Under the pieces are notes generated by a model that did not search any database, was not told the DNA's origin, and was given only the letters and a program-made list of their open reading frames with translations. Below, one piece after another: positions 1-8,747 of a stretch of DNA of 64,000 nucleotides; position 1 is the stretch's first letter; every line of letters starts with the position of its first letter. Source of the DNA: Trichococcus pasteurii (GTDB taxonomy: Bacteria; Bacillota; Bacilli; Lactobacillales; Aerococcaceae); assembly GCF_900112935.1 (NCBI RefSeq), contig NZ_FONM01000002.1, forward strand, positions 310,001 to 374,000. Reading direction: 5' to 3'. The position numbers and the translations under genes were made by a program.

Positions 1-1221
1 ACCTGTCGCACGGAACATGACATCCTCGTGCTTGAGATCTACCTTCATCGTATCAAAGATCGCCGGAGTCATCTGACTAGCCAAAAAGCGTGCCCAGATC
101 AATTGGTACAGTTTGAACTGGTCCTTCGTCAAGAAGGCTTCGATCTCGCTTGGAACCCTTAAAACGCTGGAAGGACGGATAGCTTCATGGGCATCCTGTG
201 CCGATTGGGAATTTTTGCTTTCGCGCTGTTTCTCGATGGCATATTCCGGACCGTATGTGCCCGTGATGTATTCATGCGCTTCCTCTATAGAACCGGCCGA
301 CACTCGTGTCGAATCCGTTCGCATGTAGGTGATCAATCCAACCGAGCCTTCTTTGCCGAGCGCAATCCCTTCATAGAGTTCTTGTGCGATCATCATCGTT
401 TTCCGCGTACGGAAATTTAGTTTGTTGGCGGCTTCCTGTTGGAGACTGGAAGTCGTGAAAGGCTGAGCCGGGTTGCGTTTTTGCTGTTTCTTCGTAACAT
501 CGGTGATTTCAAAGACATTGGATGTAATTTTTTCGAATACCGCATCCGCTTCCTCTTTGGTCTTCAACTTCAGCTTTTTCCCGTCCAACCCGTAAAACGC
601 TGCCTGAAAAACATGTTTGTCCTTCAGGAAAGTGCCGTCAATTGTCCAAGACTCCACAGGTTCGAAACCGGCAATCTCTTCCTCGCGGTTGATGATCAGT
701 TTCAGCGCAACGGACTGAACCCGTCCGGCACTCAAACCTTTTTTGACTTTCTTCCATAGTATTGGTGAAATGGAGTACCCGACCAGACGATCCAGGATCC
801 TTCGGGCCTGCTGAGCCGAGACAAGATCCATATTGATCGGTCTTGGGTTTTTTAGCGCTTCCTTAACTGCGTCCTTGGTTACTTCGTTATACACGACGCG
901 GATATTGTCTGCTGGATCCAAGCCCAACAAGTGTGCGAGGTGCCACGAGATGGCTTCCCCTTCTCTATCCGGGTCGGAAGCCAAGTAGATTTTTTCTGCC
1001 TTATGGCCATATTTTTTTAATTCTTTAATCAGGTCGCCTTTACCACGGATGGAAATATAATCCGGCTGGTAGTCATTTTCGATATCAACCGCCATCCGGC
1101 TCTTTGGTAAATCGCGCAAGTGGCCTTTGCTTGCTACCACTTTATAGTTTCTGCCAAGATACTTTTCTATCGTTTTGGCTTTGGTAGGTGATTCCACGAT
1201 GACTAAATATTTATAAGCCAA
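1..1221 (-). CDS. topA: DNA topoisomerase I, N-terminal part (cut by window edge)
   Basis: Type IA topoisomerase that relaxes negatively supercoiled DNA through a 5'-phosphotyrosine intermediate. The 407 visible codons begin with the Toprim domain ([12 protein letters not shown] from residue 5, DPDREGE near 83-88) and include [11 protein letters not shown], which holds the catalytic tyrosine near residue 300. The C-terminal part and zinc domains lie outside the window. The start is a TTG at 1221, chosen because GAGAGGAG lies 8 bases upstream and the product then begins [10 protein letters not shown] as in the family. It lies downstream of dprA in the same direction, as in Bacillus, but has its own promoter in the gap. 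Identification is secure. Confidence 0.97.
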   Translation of the reverse strand, partial: MAYKYLVIVESPTKAKTIEKYLGRNYKVVASKGHLRDLPKSRMAVDIENDYQPDYISIRGKGDLIKELKKYGHKAEKIYLASDPDREGEAISWHLAHLLGLDPADNIRVVYNEVTKDAVKEALKNPRPINMDLVSAQQARRILDRLVGYSISPILWKKVKKGLSAGRVQSVALKLIINREEEIAGFEPVESWTIDGTFLKDKHVFQAAFYGLDGKKLKLKTKEEADAVFEKITSNVFEITDVTKKQQKRNPAQPFTTSSLQQEAANKLNFRTRKTMMIAQELYEGIALGKEGSVGLITYMRTDSTRVSAGSIEEAHEYITGTYGPEYAIEKQRESKNSQSAQDAHEAIRPSSVLRVPSEIEAFLTKDQFKLYQLIWARFLASQMTPAIFDTMKVDLKHEDVMFRATG

Positions 1222-1283
1222 AGAAACGACTCCTCTCAACGAAATATTTTGTATGTATATTTCTGTCATTTAAATCGTTTCCC

Positions 1284-1313
1284 ATCTTATGTCATAAACT
1301 AGGTGTTTGTCAA
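1284..1313 (-). promoter_or_regulatory. Promoter of topA
   Basis: On the minus strand a perfect -35 box TTGACA (1308-1313) is followed after 18 bases by TAAGAT (1284-1289). It sits in the dprA-topA gap, about 65 bases upstream of the TTG start, so topA can be transcribed apart from the upstream operon. Confidence 0.6.
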
Positions 1314-1336
1314 ATGGAAGTTATTTCGCAGATGCT

Positions 1337-2245
1337 TCAGTTCCACTGCGTTCTCATTTCTTCCAGCACGTCGGTCGCATTCAAAACGCAAGCAGCACCG
1401 GCCTTTATCAATTGATTGGTGCCGACACTGAGTCGGCTGGTAATATTTCCGGGGACCGCAAAAACGTCCCGGTTTTCCTGCAGCGCCAGATTCGCGGTTA
1501 TGAGGCTGCCGCTCTTTTCTGTCGCCTCGATCACCAGCGTTGCCAAGGAAAGGTTGGCGATCAGACGATTGCGCATCGGAAAATGATAGCGTTCCGGCTT
1601 CGAGCCTAAAGGATACTCACTGACGACGAGCTGCTCTGCCATCATTTTCCGCTGAAGGGAGGCATTTTCCCTTGGGTAGGTGAGATCCAGCCCTGTTCCG
1701 ATGATGCCGATCGTTGCTCCGCTGTTTTCGATTGTACAGGAATGAACCATTTGATCGATTCCTTTGGCGAGCCCGCTTACCAGCGTGATGCCTTCCGCAA
1801 CCAATGGCGGTATCATTTCGTTCAGGACTGCCTTTCCGTAGCCGGACGGGCTGCGGCTGCCTACGACGCTCAAACAAGGCTGCTCCAACAAACGGATATT
1901 CCCCGCACAGAACACCACGACAGGCGGCAGATAGCTGTTCAGCCAGCCTTCCGGATAGTCGTTGTCCAGGATGGTCAAAATCTGGATATCTTTGCTCCGG
2001 TACAGCTCCAGCAGCTCTTCATATGGCGTCTTGCTGCATGCTGTCAGTATGGCTGACTTCAATTTCTGTTGTTTGGCTTCATTGGTCATCGGCACATAAC
2101 TGTTTACGTTCTCTTCTATTGAATAACACGGATCCCTCATCCAAGACAAATACAGATGCTTCATGAAATGGGGTGTGCACACGCCCGTCATTGCATGATA
2201 AATCAACTTATCGCGGACCGTCAGATCCTCGCGGTTCATTTCCAT
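1337..2245 (-). CDS. dprA: DNA processing protein DprA
   Basis: Loads RecA onto incoming single-stranded DNA during natural transformation. The 302-residue product has a Rossmann-like fold with the family signatures SVVGSRSPSGYG (about 126-137), VSGLAKGID, and HFPMRNRLIANLS, followed by SGSLITANLALQENRDVFAVPG. The ATG at 2245 is preferred over an upstream in-frame start at 2287 because AAAGGAG lies 7 bases before it. It follows rnhB in the same direction by about 90 bases with no clear terminator. The gene is intact, but competence genes elsewhere cannot be judged from this window. Confidence 0.95.
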   Translation of the reverse strand: MEMNREDLTVRDKLIYHAMTGVCTPHFMKHLYLSWMRDPCYSIEENVNSYVPMTNEAKQQKLKSAILTACSKTPYEELLELYRSKDIQILTILDNDYPEGWLNSYLPPVVVFCAGNIRLLEQPCLSVVGSRSPSGYGKAVLNEMIPPLVAEGITLVSGLAKGIDQMVHSCTIENSGATIGIIGTGLDLTYPRENASLQRKMMAEQLVVSEYPLGSKPERYHFPMRNRLIANLSLATLVIEATEKSGSLITANLALQENRDVFAVPGNITSRLSVGTNQLIKAGAACVLNATDVLEEMRTQWN

Positions 2246-2338
2246 AAAAAAACTCCTTTGCGTACCATCTGTTAAGATAATACGCAAGGAGTTGGATTAT
2301 GCTTTATTAAATTGTTTGAATTTGGATGGCAGAAGCCC

Positions 2339-3115
2339 TTATTGCCCTCTCAGCATGCTTTTGATCGGATCAAACGTCTTCCGGTGGATGGGTGTGATGC
2401 CATGAGCATCCAAACCGGCTAAATGCAATTGGGTGCCATACCCGGCGTTCTTCTCAAAGCCATAGTGTGGATATTGCACGGCATATTCGGACATCAGGCG
2501 ATCTCGGTATACTTTCGCGACAATGCTGGCGGCAGCGATGGAGACGGATTTGGCATCCCCTTTGATGATCGATTGCTGCTCAACCGGCAACGGCAGCTTC
2601 ATGGCGTCGATCAGCAGGCTGTCCGGTTCTTGTTTCAGATTGGCGATCGCCTGCATCATCGCCAGTTTCGTGGCTTCATAAATATTCACGGCATCGATCG
2701 TTTCGGGGGAAATCAAGCCGATCCCTACGTCCGCAATGTCCATGATTTGATCGTAAAGTTGCTCCCTTTTTTTTGCAGAGAGTTGTTTCGAATCATTGAC
2801 CGGGAGGAAAGGGATGTCCGCCGGAAGAATGACGGCTGCAGCGACCACCGGGCCGGCTAACGGGCCCCTGCCGACTTCATCGATTCCTGCGATGGCAAGA
2901 CGGCCTTTCGCCTTCAGCTCTTCTTCGAATGCCATCATCTGGATTTGCCTCTCTTTTAAGGCAAGGTCGAGCTGATAATTCCGCTCCCACGATTTTACTG
3001 CAGCTTGGACACCTTTGCGGGAATCCTCTCGGATTGCTGTCCAACGTTGATCTTCCAACGTTTGGATTTCCTGCAATTGCTCCTTGATGGCAGCGACGCT
3101 TAATGGTTTGTTCAT
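2339..3115 (-). CDS. rnhB: Ribonuclease HII
   Basis: Cuts the RNA strand of RNA-DNA hybrids and removes single ribonucleotides from DNA. The 258-residue protein carries GIDEVGRGPLAGPVVAAAVIL (catalytic Asp79-Glu80), a later acidic LLIDAMKL segment, and KSVSIAAASIVAKVYRD. The roughly 70-residue N-terminal extension before the catalytic domain is usual for Firmicutes RNase HII. The start codon overlaps the stop of rbgA by four bases (ATGA), so the two are translationally coupled, as in Bacillus where rnhB follows rbgA (ylqF). Confidence 0.96.
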   Translation of the reverse strand: MNKPLSVAAIKEQLQEIQTLEDQRWTAIREDSRKGVQAAVKSWERNYQLDLALKERQIQMMAFEEELKAKGRLAIAGIDEVGRGPLAGPVVAAAVILPADIPFLPVNDSKQLSAKKREQLYDQIMDIADVGIGLISPETIDAVNIYEATKLAMMQAIANLKQEPDSLLIDAMKLPLPVEQQSIIKGDAKSVSIAAASIVAKVYRDRLMSEYAVQYPHYGFEKNAGYGTQLHLAGLDAHGITPIHRKTFDPIKSMLRGQ

Positions 3116-3990
3116 TCCGATAAGCCCTCGCCAGCCTCCGCTAGCTTCACGGGAACCTGATCCAAAGTATACGGACCCAGTTTGCCGCCGCGGATGTCAA
3201 AAATGATTTTTTCGCTGGCTCGGCTGTAGTCCTCGCCAAAGCGCAGTTTCGTGGTCAATTCCATCAACAGATCCGGAATGGCCCCTTCAAACTGTTTTTC
3301 ATCCACCTTATAGAATGCCTGCAATCTGCCCGGATAATGCTGCATAAAATGACGCAACGCAAATAGAGCAACGTCATCCTTATGGAAAACCGTATCCTTG
3401 ATCGCTCCGGTCAGGGCAAGCTTTTGCCCGATCAGCTGATCCTCGAACTTGGGCCACAGTATTCCTGGTGTGTCCAGCAACTCAAAATCACCGCCGATTT
3501 TCAACCATTGTTGCCCTTTTGTCACGCCGGGGCGATTGCCTGTCTGGGCGCGGTTCTTCTGCATCAGTTTGTTGATTAAAGTTGATTTCCCAACGTTCGG
3601 GATACCAAGGATCATCAAGCGGATGGCACGGGGTTTGACGCCTTTGTTGATCATCGCTTGCGTTTTGTGGGCCATCATATCCTTCAGTTCTCTTTTGATG
3701 TTCTCTACATCTTTATTGTTCAGCGTCGAAATCGAAACAGCTCGCTGCGCTTTAGTATCCTGTTTGAAGTATTCGACCCATTCTTTTGTGGCAGTCTTAT
3801 CCGCAAGATCGGCCTTATTGAGGACAATCAATCTTGGTTTGTTTCCGATGATGTCATCGATCAAGGGGTTCCGGCTTGATTCCGGAAGCCGCGCATCAAG
3901 CAATTCTATCACCAGATCGACCATTTTTAATTTTTCCAACGCTTCGCGTTTCGCTTTAGCCATGTGGCCTGGAAACCATTGTATTAACAT
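3112..3990 (-). CDS. rbgA: Ribosome biogenesis GTPase RbgA
   Basis: Circularly permuted GTPase needed for late assembly of the 50S subunit. The 292-residue protein starts MLIQWFPGHMAKAKRE, the family N-terminus, and shows the permuted order: G4 (LNKADLAD) first, then G1 (GIPNVGKSTLINKL) and G3 (DTPGILWP). An in-frame ATG 54 bases upstream would add a poor N-terminus; the start at 3990 has AAAAGGAAG at good distance and matches homologues. It lies between lepB and rnhB. Confidence 0.96.
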   Translation of the reverse strand: MLIQWFPGHMAKAKREALEKLKMVDLVIELLDARLPESSRNPLIDDIIGNKPRLIVLNKADLADKTATKEWVEYFKQDTKAQRAVSISTLNNKDVENIKRELKDMMAHKTQAMINKGVKPRAIRLMILGIPNVGKSTLINKLMQKNRAQTGNRPGVTKGQQWLKIGGDFELLDTPGILWPKFEDQLIGQKLALTGAIKDTVFHKDDVALFALRHFMQHYPGRLQAFYKVDEKQFEGAIPDLLMELTTKLRFGEDYSRASEKIIFDIRGGKLGPYTLDQVPVKLAEAGEGLSE

Positions 3991-4040
3991 ATTGACACTT
4001 CCTTTTCTGAGTAAATCATTTGTTTCCATTTCAAGACAAA

Positions 4041-4064
4041 ACACAAGTGCAAATACACTTGTGT
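4041..4064 (-). terminator. Hairpin after lepB, possible terminator or attenuator
   Basis: Perfect 9-base arms ACACAAGTG and CACTTGTGT enclose a 6-base loop. On the minus strand the stem is followed by TTTTGTCTTG, a weak U-tract. It lies between the lepB stop (4077) and the rbgA start (3990), so it may reduce read-through into rbgA rather than stop it fully. Confidence 0.5.
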
Positions 4065-4076
4065 GCGGTTGTCTCC

Positions 4077-4739
4077 TTATTCTTCTGCACCATTATCATC
4101 GATGATCCCTATTTTGTTCAAAGGCCACAGTCTTAAATCGGCTGTCCCCTCGATTTGTGCTGCCGGGATGAACCCGAAAACACGGCTGTCTTTGGAAACG
4201 CTGCGGTTGTCCCCAAGAACGAAATACATATCTTCAGGGACAGTCGCTTCCCCTGTCAAGCTGAAGAGCGTGAAATCGCCAGTCAATGCCTGATTTGAGC
4301 TTTCTTTCAGCGCCTCAAGATAATGCTCCGCTACTTTTTCGCCGTTGATATACAGCTCATCCTGGAAATAGGTGATTTCGTCACCCGGCAACCCGATGAT
4401 GCGCTTCACATATTCTTCATCGGACCCGTCCGGAGCAGGGAACACCACAATATCAAAACGATCGACTTCAGCCAATTTGTTCAGGATCAGTCGGTCTCCG
4501 GTCTCCAAAGTTGGAACCATCGAATCGCCGACAACCTGGAACGGATAAAACAGATAAGTCCGGATGACAATGAAGAGCACAAATGCGATTGCCACCGAAA
4601 GGATAAGATTTAGGACTTCCCGCAAAAAACCGCCTCGGTTTTCTGGTTGGACTTCTTTCTTTTTATCAACCCCGAATCTTTCGTTCCTTGAAACAAAACC
4701 AGAGTCTTGGTCGTAATGATCTTTATTTCCAAATGACAT
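4077..4739 (-). CDS. lepB: Signal peptidase I (first of a tandem pair)
   Basis: Membrane serine protease that removes signal peptides from exported proteins. The 220-residue protein has a polar cytoplasmic N-terminus of about 40 residues, one membrane segment (about 43-66), then GDSMVPTL with nucleophile Ser73, EEYVKRIIGLPGD with general base Lys112, and the conserved YFVLGDNR...DSRVFG box. It lies 33 bases downstream of a second signal peptidase gene. The two share the box order but differ in sequence and in N-terminal length, so they are diverged paralogues rather than a recent duplication. Confidence 0.95.
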   Translation of the reverse strand: MSFGNKDHYDQDSGFVSRNERFGVDKKKEVQPENRGGFLREVLNLILSVAIAFVLFIVIRTYLFYPFQVVGDSMVPTLETGDRLILNKLAEVDRFDIVVFPAPDGSDEEYVKRIIGLPGDEITYFQDELYINGEKVAEHYLEALKESSNQALTGDFTLFSLTGEATVPEDMYFVLGDNRSVSKDSRVFGFIPAAQIEGTADLRLWPLNKIGIIDDNGAEE

Positions 4740-4772
4740 CGAATCACCCTTTCTTATAAATCCAGCTGGTAC

Positions 4773-5321
4773 TTAATTTTCAATAAATCCAAAATCCTCA
4801 AATGGAAAATACACCATTGCAGCTTTTCCGGCTATATCAGCCTGCGAAACAAACCCGAATATCCGGCTGTCCCGGCTGCGTACTCTGTTGTCCCCAAGCA
4901 CAAAATAGCTGTCTTCCGGGACCGTCTCAACTCCTGTCAAGGACAGCAAATCAAAATCCGAAGTGAAAACATCCATCCCCTGCTGCTTCTCTGTCCCCAG
5001 AAAAGGCTCTTCGATGAGCTCGCCATTCAGGTATAATTGATCCTCACTGTAAGAAATGGAATCACCCGGCAAACCGATGACACGCTTAATGAGCGTTTGC
5101 CCCTCTTCATTGCTGAAGATGATGATATCAAAGCGGTCAATGTCCGAAAACGTCTCATATAAGAGATAGTTGTCCTGTGCCAGCGTGGGGCTCATGGAGT
5201 CGCCTTCCACTTTGAGCGGAATGAACACATAAAAACGGATGATGACCACCAGCAGCAAGGCTAAGGTGATCGCCTTCACCCAATCCCAGATACCATCCTG
5301 CATCTTTTTATCTACTTTCAT
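4773..5321 (-). CDS. lepB: Signal peptidase I (second of a tandem pair)
   Basis: A second complete type I signal peptidase, 182 residues. It has a short cytoplasmic N-terminus, a membrane segment (about 17-33), GDSMSPTL (Ser42), QTLIKRVIGLPGD (Lys79) and YFVLGDNRVRSRDSRIFG. The ATG at 5321 is chosen over an in-frame TTG at 5330 because the AAAAGG ribosome site then lies 9 bases away. Bacteria with several SipS-like enzymes divide substrates between them; whether these two do so cannot be read from sequence. An extended -10 promoter with a palindrome lies just upstream. Confidence 0.94.
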   Translation of the reverse strand: MKVDKKMQDGIWDWVKAITLALLLVVIIRFYVFIPLKVEGDSMSPTLAQDNYLLYETFSDIDRFDIIIFSNEEGQTLIKRVIGLPGDSISYSEDQLYLNGELIEEPFLGTEKQQGMDVFTSDFDLLSLTGVETVPEDSYFVLGDNRVRSRDSRIFGFVSQADIAGKAAMVYFPFEDFGFIEN

Positions 5322-5347
5322 CGGTATCAACCTTTTTGGTTATAGTT

Positions 5348-5378
5348 TGTGCTAAAACAACACTCATAGTTTAGCACA
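5348..5378 (-). promoter_or_regulatory. Promoter with palindrome upstream of second lepB
   Basis: On the minus strand an extended -10 element TGC-TAAACT (-10 at 5368-5373) precedes the gene. A perfect inverted repeat, TGTGCTAAA (5348-5356) and TTTAGCACA (5370-5378) separated by 13 bases, overlaps the -10 box. It could be an operator or a hairpin at the start of the transcript. It is not CIRCE, whose half-sites have a different order and a 9-base spacer. Confidence 0.4.
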
Positions 5379-5445
5379 TTTTGCGCATAAAAAGAATCGC
5401 AACCGGTCCAAAGGCGATTATTCCAAGCAATTCCAGGCATTGCAA

Positions 5446-5481
5446 AAAGGTTTGGCACTTCTTAAGAGCTGCCAAACCTTT
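5446..5481 (-). terminator. Terminator of ctpA
   Basis: A 12-base stem (AAAGGTTTGGCA and TGCCAAACCTTT, 12-base loop) is followed on the minus strand by a T-run. It starts 5 bases after the ctpA stop codon and isolates ctpA from the lepB promoter. Confidence 0.85.
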
Positions 5482-5485
5482 CGGA

Positions 5486-6958
5486 TTATTCGTTCCCTAT
5501 CAGTATTTCCACAGCCTTATCGTACTGTGTATCGTTCTCTGTTAGGACTTCCCGCAATTTTTCGACTATCGCCAATGCAGTGTCGCCCGTTACGATACCG
5601 GTCGTTTCCAGCTCATTTGCAGCTTGGAATGACACTACCTGTTCGACAGTGTCTTCATCGTAATAACCGTCCGCCTCGACTGCATAGCCGATGGCATTCA
5701 GCATCGCTTCCACATTTTTGACCTCTTCCGAGACAGTTCCTTCTTCATAGGTCGCTGTGGAATCGATGATCGTCAACGTAGCGTATTCCGGAAGATCGAC
5801 TTCGTAGTCCACTGCAATCCCTTTTTCATGGATCCAGTTGCCGTTCGGCGTCAGCCACTTAGCAACCGTCAATTTCAACTCGCTGCTTTCAGTCAAAGGA
5901 TAAACGGTCTGCACTGTCCCTTTGCCGAAGGTTGTTGTCCCGACCAACGGTATTTCGGATGATTCCTGCAATGCACCCGCGACGATTTCCGATGCGCTGG
6001 CGCTTCCCTCATCGACAAGCAGGACGGTTGGTTCGGTTATCTTGAAATCTCCGAACTCGCTTTCGCTGGCCACAATCTTATTCGGCTCGGCATCTTTTTC
6101 TTGCGTCTGCATGATGACGTCGCCGTCGTCAAGGAACATATTGCTGATCTTCAGAGCTTGATCCAACAAACCGCCTGGATTCTGCCTGAAATCAAACACA
6201 AAGGATGTGGCGCCTTGTGTACGCAGATCCGTTACAGCGCTGACGATATCGTCATAGGTCGGCGTCGAGAAACTGGAAACGTGGACGATGCCGATTTCCG
6301 GATATTCTTCATCCAGTTCAAACGTCACCGTTTCGATCGGAATCGTGTCCCTGATGATGTTCACCTTGAAGGTCTGATCCCCGCGCACGATTTCCAGGAC
6401 AACTTCACTGCCCTTTTCGCCTCTGATCAGAGCGACTGCCTCACTTGCTGTCATTCCCTGCAAGGCTTGGCCATCCGCACTGAGGATGATGTCATTCGGC
6501 AACAGGCCCGCTTTTTCGGCTGGGGAGCCTTTGATCGGCGAAACAATGACGATTTGCTGATTCAAGGACATGATTTCAGCTCCGATCCCTTCGAATGAGG
6601 CGGAAATCGTCTCATCCAAGTTATCGCTCGCTTCGGTATTCAAGTATTGACTGTAGGGATCGCCGACTGCTTCCACCATGCCGCTCAAGGCACCCTCGAT
6701 CAGCGCCTCTTCATCGACACCTTCGACATAATTGTTGAGCAGCGTCTGATAGACAGCCCCGATACGATCCGCTGCCGCCGCATCCAATGTAGAGCTGTTC
6801 GTCCCTTGGATGATTTCCTCTGTGGAAGGAAGCGTTACGCTCCTCCCGATCCATGCATACGTCCCGCCGATCGCTGCAGCAGCGACGATGATCAAGGAAA
6901 GGAAATAGAAGGAGAGTTTGACTCCGCGTTTTTTTAGTTTATGCCCGTTGTTGCCCAT
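5486..6958 (-). CDS. ctpA: C-terminal processing peptidase, S41 family
   Basis: Secreted, membrane-anchored serine protease with a Ser/Lys dyad. The 490-residue protein has an N-terminal membrane anchor (about 15-36), a PDZ domain (about 120-205) that recognises substrate C-termini, the S41 core with DFRQNPGG (257-263), the GSASASE serine motif (319-325) and the TTFGKGTVQ lysine motif (Lys346), and a C-terminal peptidoglycan-binding domain (about 390-470). Related Firmicutes proteins are annotated CtpA/CtpB; the physiological substrate is not evident. AGAGGTG lies 8 bases before the ATG. It is the last gene of a run with deoD, yozE and a ypmS-like gene. Confidence 0.93.
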   Translation of the reverse strand: MGNNGHKLKKRGVKLSFYFLSLIIVAAAAIGGTYAWIGRSVTLPSTEEIIQGTNSSTLDAAAADRIGAVYQTLLNNYVEGVDEEALIEGALSGMVEAVGDPYSQYLNTEASDNLDETISASFEGIGAEIMSLNQQIVIVSPIKGSPAEKAGLLPNDIILSADGQALQGMTASEAVALIRGEKGSEVVLEIVRGDQTFKVNIIRDTIPIETVTFELDEEYPEIGIVHVSSFSTPTYDDIVSAVTDLRTQGATSFVFDFRQNPGGLLDQALKISNMFLDDGDVIMQTQEKDAEPNKIVASESEFGDFKITEPTVLLVDEGSASASEIVAGALQESSEIPLVGTTTFGKGTVQTVYPLTESSELKLTVAKWLTPNGNWIHEKGIAVDYEVDLPEYATLTIIDSTATYEEGTVSEEVKNVEAMLNAIGYAVEADGYYDEDTVEQVVSFQAANELETTGIVTGDTALAIVEKLREVLTENDTQYDKAVEILIGNE

Positions 6959-6979
6959 TCAAAGTACACCTCTTTAAGA

Positions 6980-7681
6980 TTATAGGATAGATTCCAAAGC
7001 AACGAGCATCATGTCGTCGAACGTTGTTTCGCGCTCTTCGGCAGTCGTCTCTTCCCCGGTCAGGATATGATCGCTGATCGTCAATAAAGCCAGCGCTTTC
7101 CGGTTGTATTTGGCGGCCAGCAGATACAGCCCGGCAGCTTCCATTTCCACGGCCAGAACACCATAGTCAGCCAATTTCTGTTTATTCAACTCTTCATTGT
7201 AGAAGCGATCCGAGGAAAGGACGTTGCCGACGTGGACGGATAGATTCCTTTCTTTCGCGACCATGTAGGCGTTGTGCATCAGTTCAAAGTTGCAGATCGG
7301 CGCAAAATTGACTTGGCCATTGAACGTATTGCTGACAACGCTGGAATCAGTGGTCGCGCCTTGGGCAATGACGATATCGCGCACATGGATATCTTTTTGG
7401 ATCGCCCCTGCCGAACCGACACGGATCAGGTTCTGCACGTTGTACTCGGTGATCAGTTCGTTGGCGTAGATCATGATGGAAGGCAAGCCCATGCCCGTGC
7501 CTTGGACTGAGACGCGCTTGCCTTTGTATGTCCCTGTGTAACCAAACATATTCCGGACCGAATTGTACTGCTCGATATCCTCCAAATAAGTCTCCGCAAT
7601 GTACTTCGCTCTCAATGGGTCGCCCGGCAATAGGACTGTTTCCGCGATTTGCCCCGGCTTTGCTGCGATGTGTGTACTCAT
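6980..7681 (-). CDS. deoD: Purine nucleoside phosphorylase, DeoD type
   Basis: Cleaves purine nucleosides with phosphate to base and (deoxy)ribose-1-phosphate in purine salvage. The 233-residue protein matches the hexameric NP-I family: [14 protein letters not shown] near the N-terminus (phosphate-binding loop), [28 protein letters not shown] (ribose-contacting) and LTISDHI with the catalytic Asp near residue 203. Length is typical. It sits 21 bases downstream of yozE and 21 bases upstream of ctpA. Confidence 0.96.
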   Translation of the reverse strand: MSTHIAAKPGQIAETVLLPGDPLRAKYIAETYLEDIEQYNSVRNMFGYTGTYKGKRVSVQGTGMGLPSIMIYANELITEYNVQNLIRVGSAGAIQKDIHVRDIVIAQGATTDSSVVSNTFNGQVNFAPICNFELMHNAYMVAKERNLSVHVGNVLSSDRFYNEELNKQKLADYGVLAVEMEAAGLYLLAAKYNRKALALLTISDHILTGEETTAEERETTFDDMMLVALESIL

Positions 7682-7702
7682 TTCATTTCCTTCTTTCTCT
7701 AT

Positions 7703-7927
7703 TTAATCTCTGTTCCGCTCGACGTATACTTCAAACAACTCATCAAAGACGGACATGAACTCTGTATACTCGCCGCTCAACTCCAGATAATCAGCTAGTT
7801 CATGGTAGTCGGTCATTTGCTTCGGAAAACCGATGTCCTCGGAAACCCGATTCGCAAATGTTGTTTTATCATCTTTTTTGTATGGGTCTCGATACGTGAG
7901 AATGAAAAGGTAAAAAGATTGTCTCAT
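7703..7927 (-). CDS. yozE: YozE/UPF0346 family small protein
   Basis: A 74-residue protein of the YozE (SAM-like fold, UPF0346) family. Visible features are an N-terminal SFYLFILTYRDP segment and FPKQMTDYHELADYLELSGEY, the family signature. The molecular role of this family is not established. It lies 15 bases downstream of the ypmS-like gene and 21 bases upstream of deoD, which suggests one transcript. Confidence 0.85.
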   Translation of the reverse strand: MRQSFYLFILTYRDPYKKDDKTTFANRVSEDIGFPKQMTDYHELADYLELSGEYTEFMSVFDELFEVYVERNRD

Positions 7928-7942
7928 AAATTAGGCCTCTTT

Positions 7943-8566
7943 CTATTCTATCAAATTTTCTGCTGGTATGCTTACTTCAAATGAATATTCTTTCGTCTCT
8001 TTATCGATGGAAAGCAAACGGATGGCGCTCTCTTTCGGAAGGTCCATGCTGGCCAAGTTCATCAGTATCGTTTCCGATGCCGCATCCAATCTGACGAATG
8101 CAGGCAACGTTAAAAATTGGGCCAAAAGACTCAGGGCTTCTTTTTCAGGCAAAGACAACCCGCCTAGGGAAATGTCGGTCACCTTCAGCTGCAGATTGCC
8201 GTCCGTTGTCGCATGCGGCTCCCCTGTTAAAGCAAACGGGATCGAAAGCCCCAACAGCACGGTCTCACCTTTTAAAGTCACCATATCCGTTATTTCCAAC
8301 GAATAGCCAGCCAAGCTCTGCTCGGATTTCAGATATTCATTGGCGATGACCGCCAATTCGGTATTGTTCAAAGATAATCCGACTGAAAGCTGATCCTCTG
8401 ATTGCGTTGTGATTAGGGCGTCAGTTGCAGATTGACTGGGTTGATCCGTCGTGATTTTCGAGAAGAGCCAAACTGCTGCCAGGACCAGTGTGAGCGACAA
8501 GGTGATGAAAGCAATTTTCCATGGATTCGGGCTGTTTTTCACACTTCTTTGTTGATTGGTTCCCAT
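7943..8566 (-). CDS. ypmS: YpmS-like membrane-anchored protein (DUF2140)
   Basis: A 207-residue protein with a short cytoplasmic N-terminus, one membrane segment (about 18-38), and an extracellular domain resembling the DUF2140/YpmS family, with LSLNNTELAVIANEYL and a repeated hydrophobic-strand pattern (FALTGEPHATTDGNLQLKVTDISLGGLSLP). The function is unknown. The ATG at 8566 is chosen because AAAGGAG lies about 9 bases upstream; an in-frame TTG 18 bases earlier overlaps that site. It is the first gene of the run to ctpA and is divergent from the hemolysin III gene. Confidence 0.8.
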   Translation of the reverse strand: MGTNQQRSVKNSPNPWKIAFITLSLTLVLAAVWLFSKITTDQPSQSATDALITTQSEDQLSVGLSLNNTELAVIANEYLKSEQSLAGYSLEITDMVTLKGETVLLGLSIPFALTGEPHATTDGNLQLKVTDISLGGLSLPEKEALSLLAQFLTLPAFVRLDAASETILMNLASMDLPKESAIRLLSIDKETKEYSFEVSIPAENLIE

Positions 8567-8642
8567 TCTATTCGCTCCTTTCAAAATATCCCCGTGAAAC
8601 CCTCTATCGCTTTTGGGTGGGAGAGCTGCTATTATTTTCTAA

Positions 8643-8667
8643 ATCTTACCATTTAATGTGCTATAAT
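8643..8667. promoter_or_regulatory. Divergent extended -10 promoters
   Basis: Two -10 elements face away from each other in the gap between the ypmS-like gene and the hemolysin III gene. On the plus strand TGC precedes TATAAT (8662-8667). On the minus strand TGG precedes TAAGAT (8643-8648). Both have the TGn extension and weak -35 boxes, so the promoters overlap and may compete. Confidence 0.45.
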
Positions 8668-8747
8668 GCATTCAGAAGGACGTTGTTGGAGACTGTTTTT
8701 TCTTTGGCCAAAAAACAATTGCTGACAGGCAACAAGGAGGAATGAAT

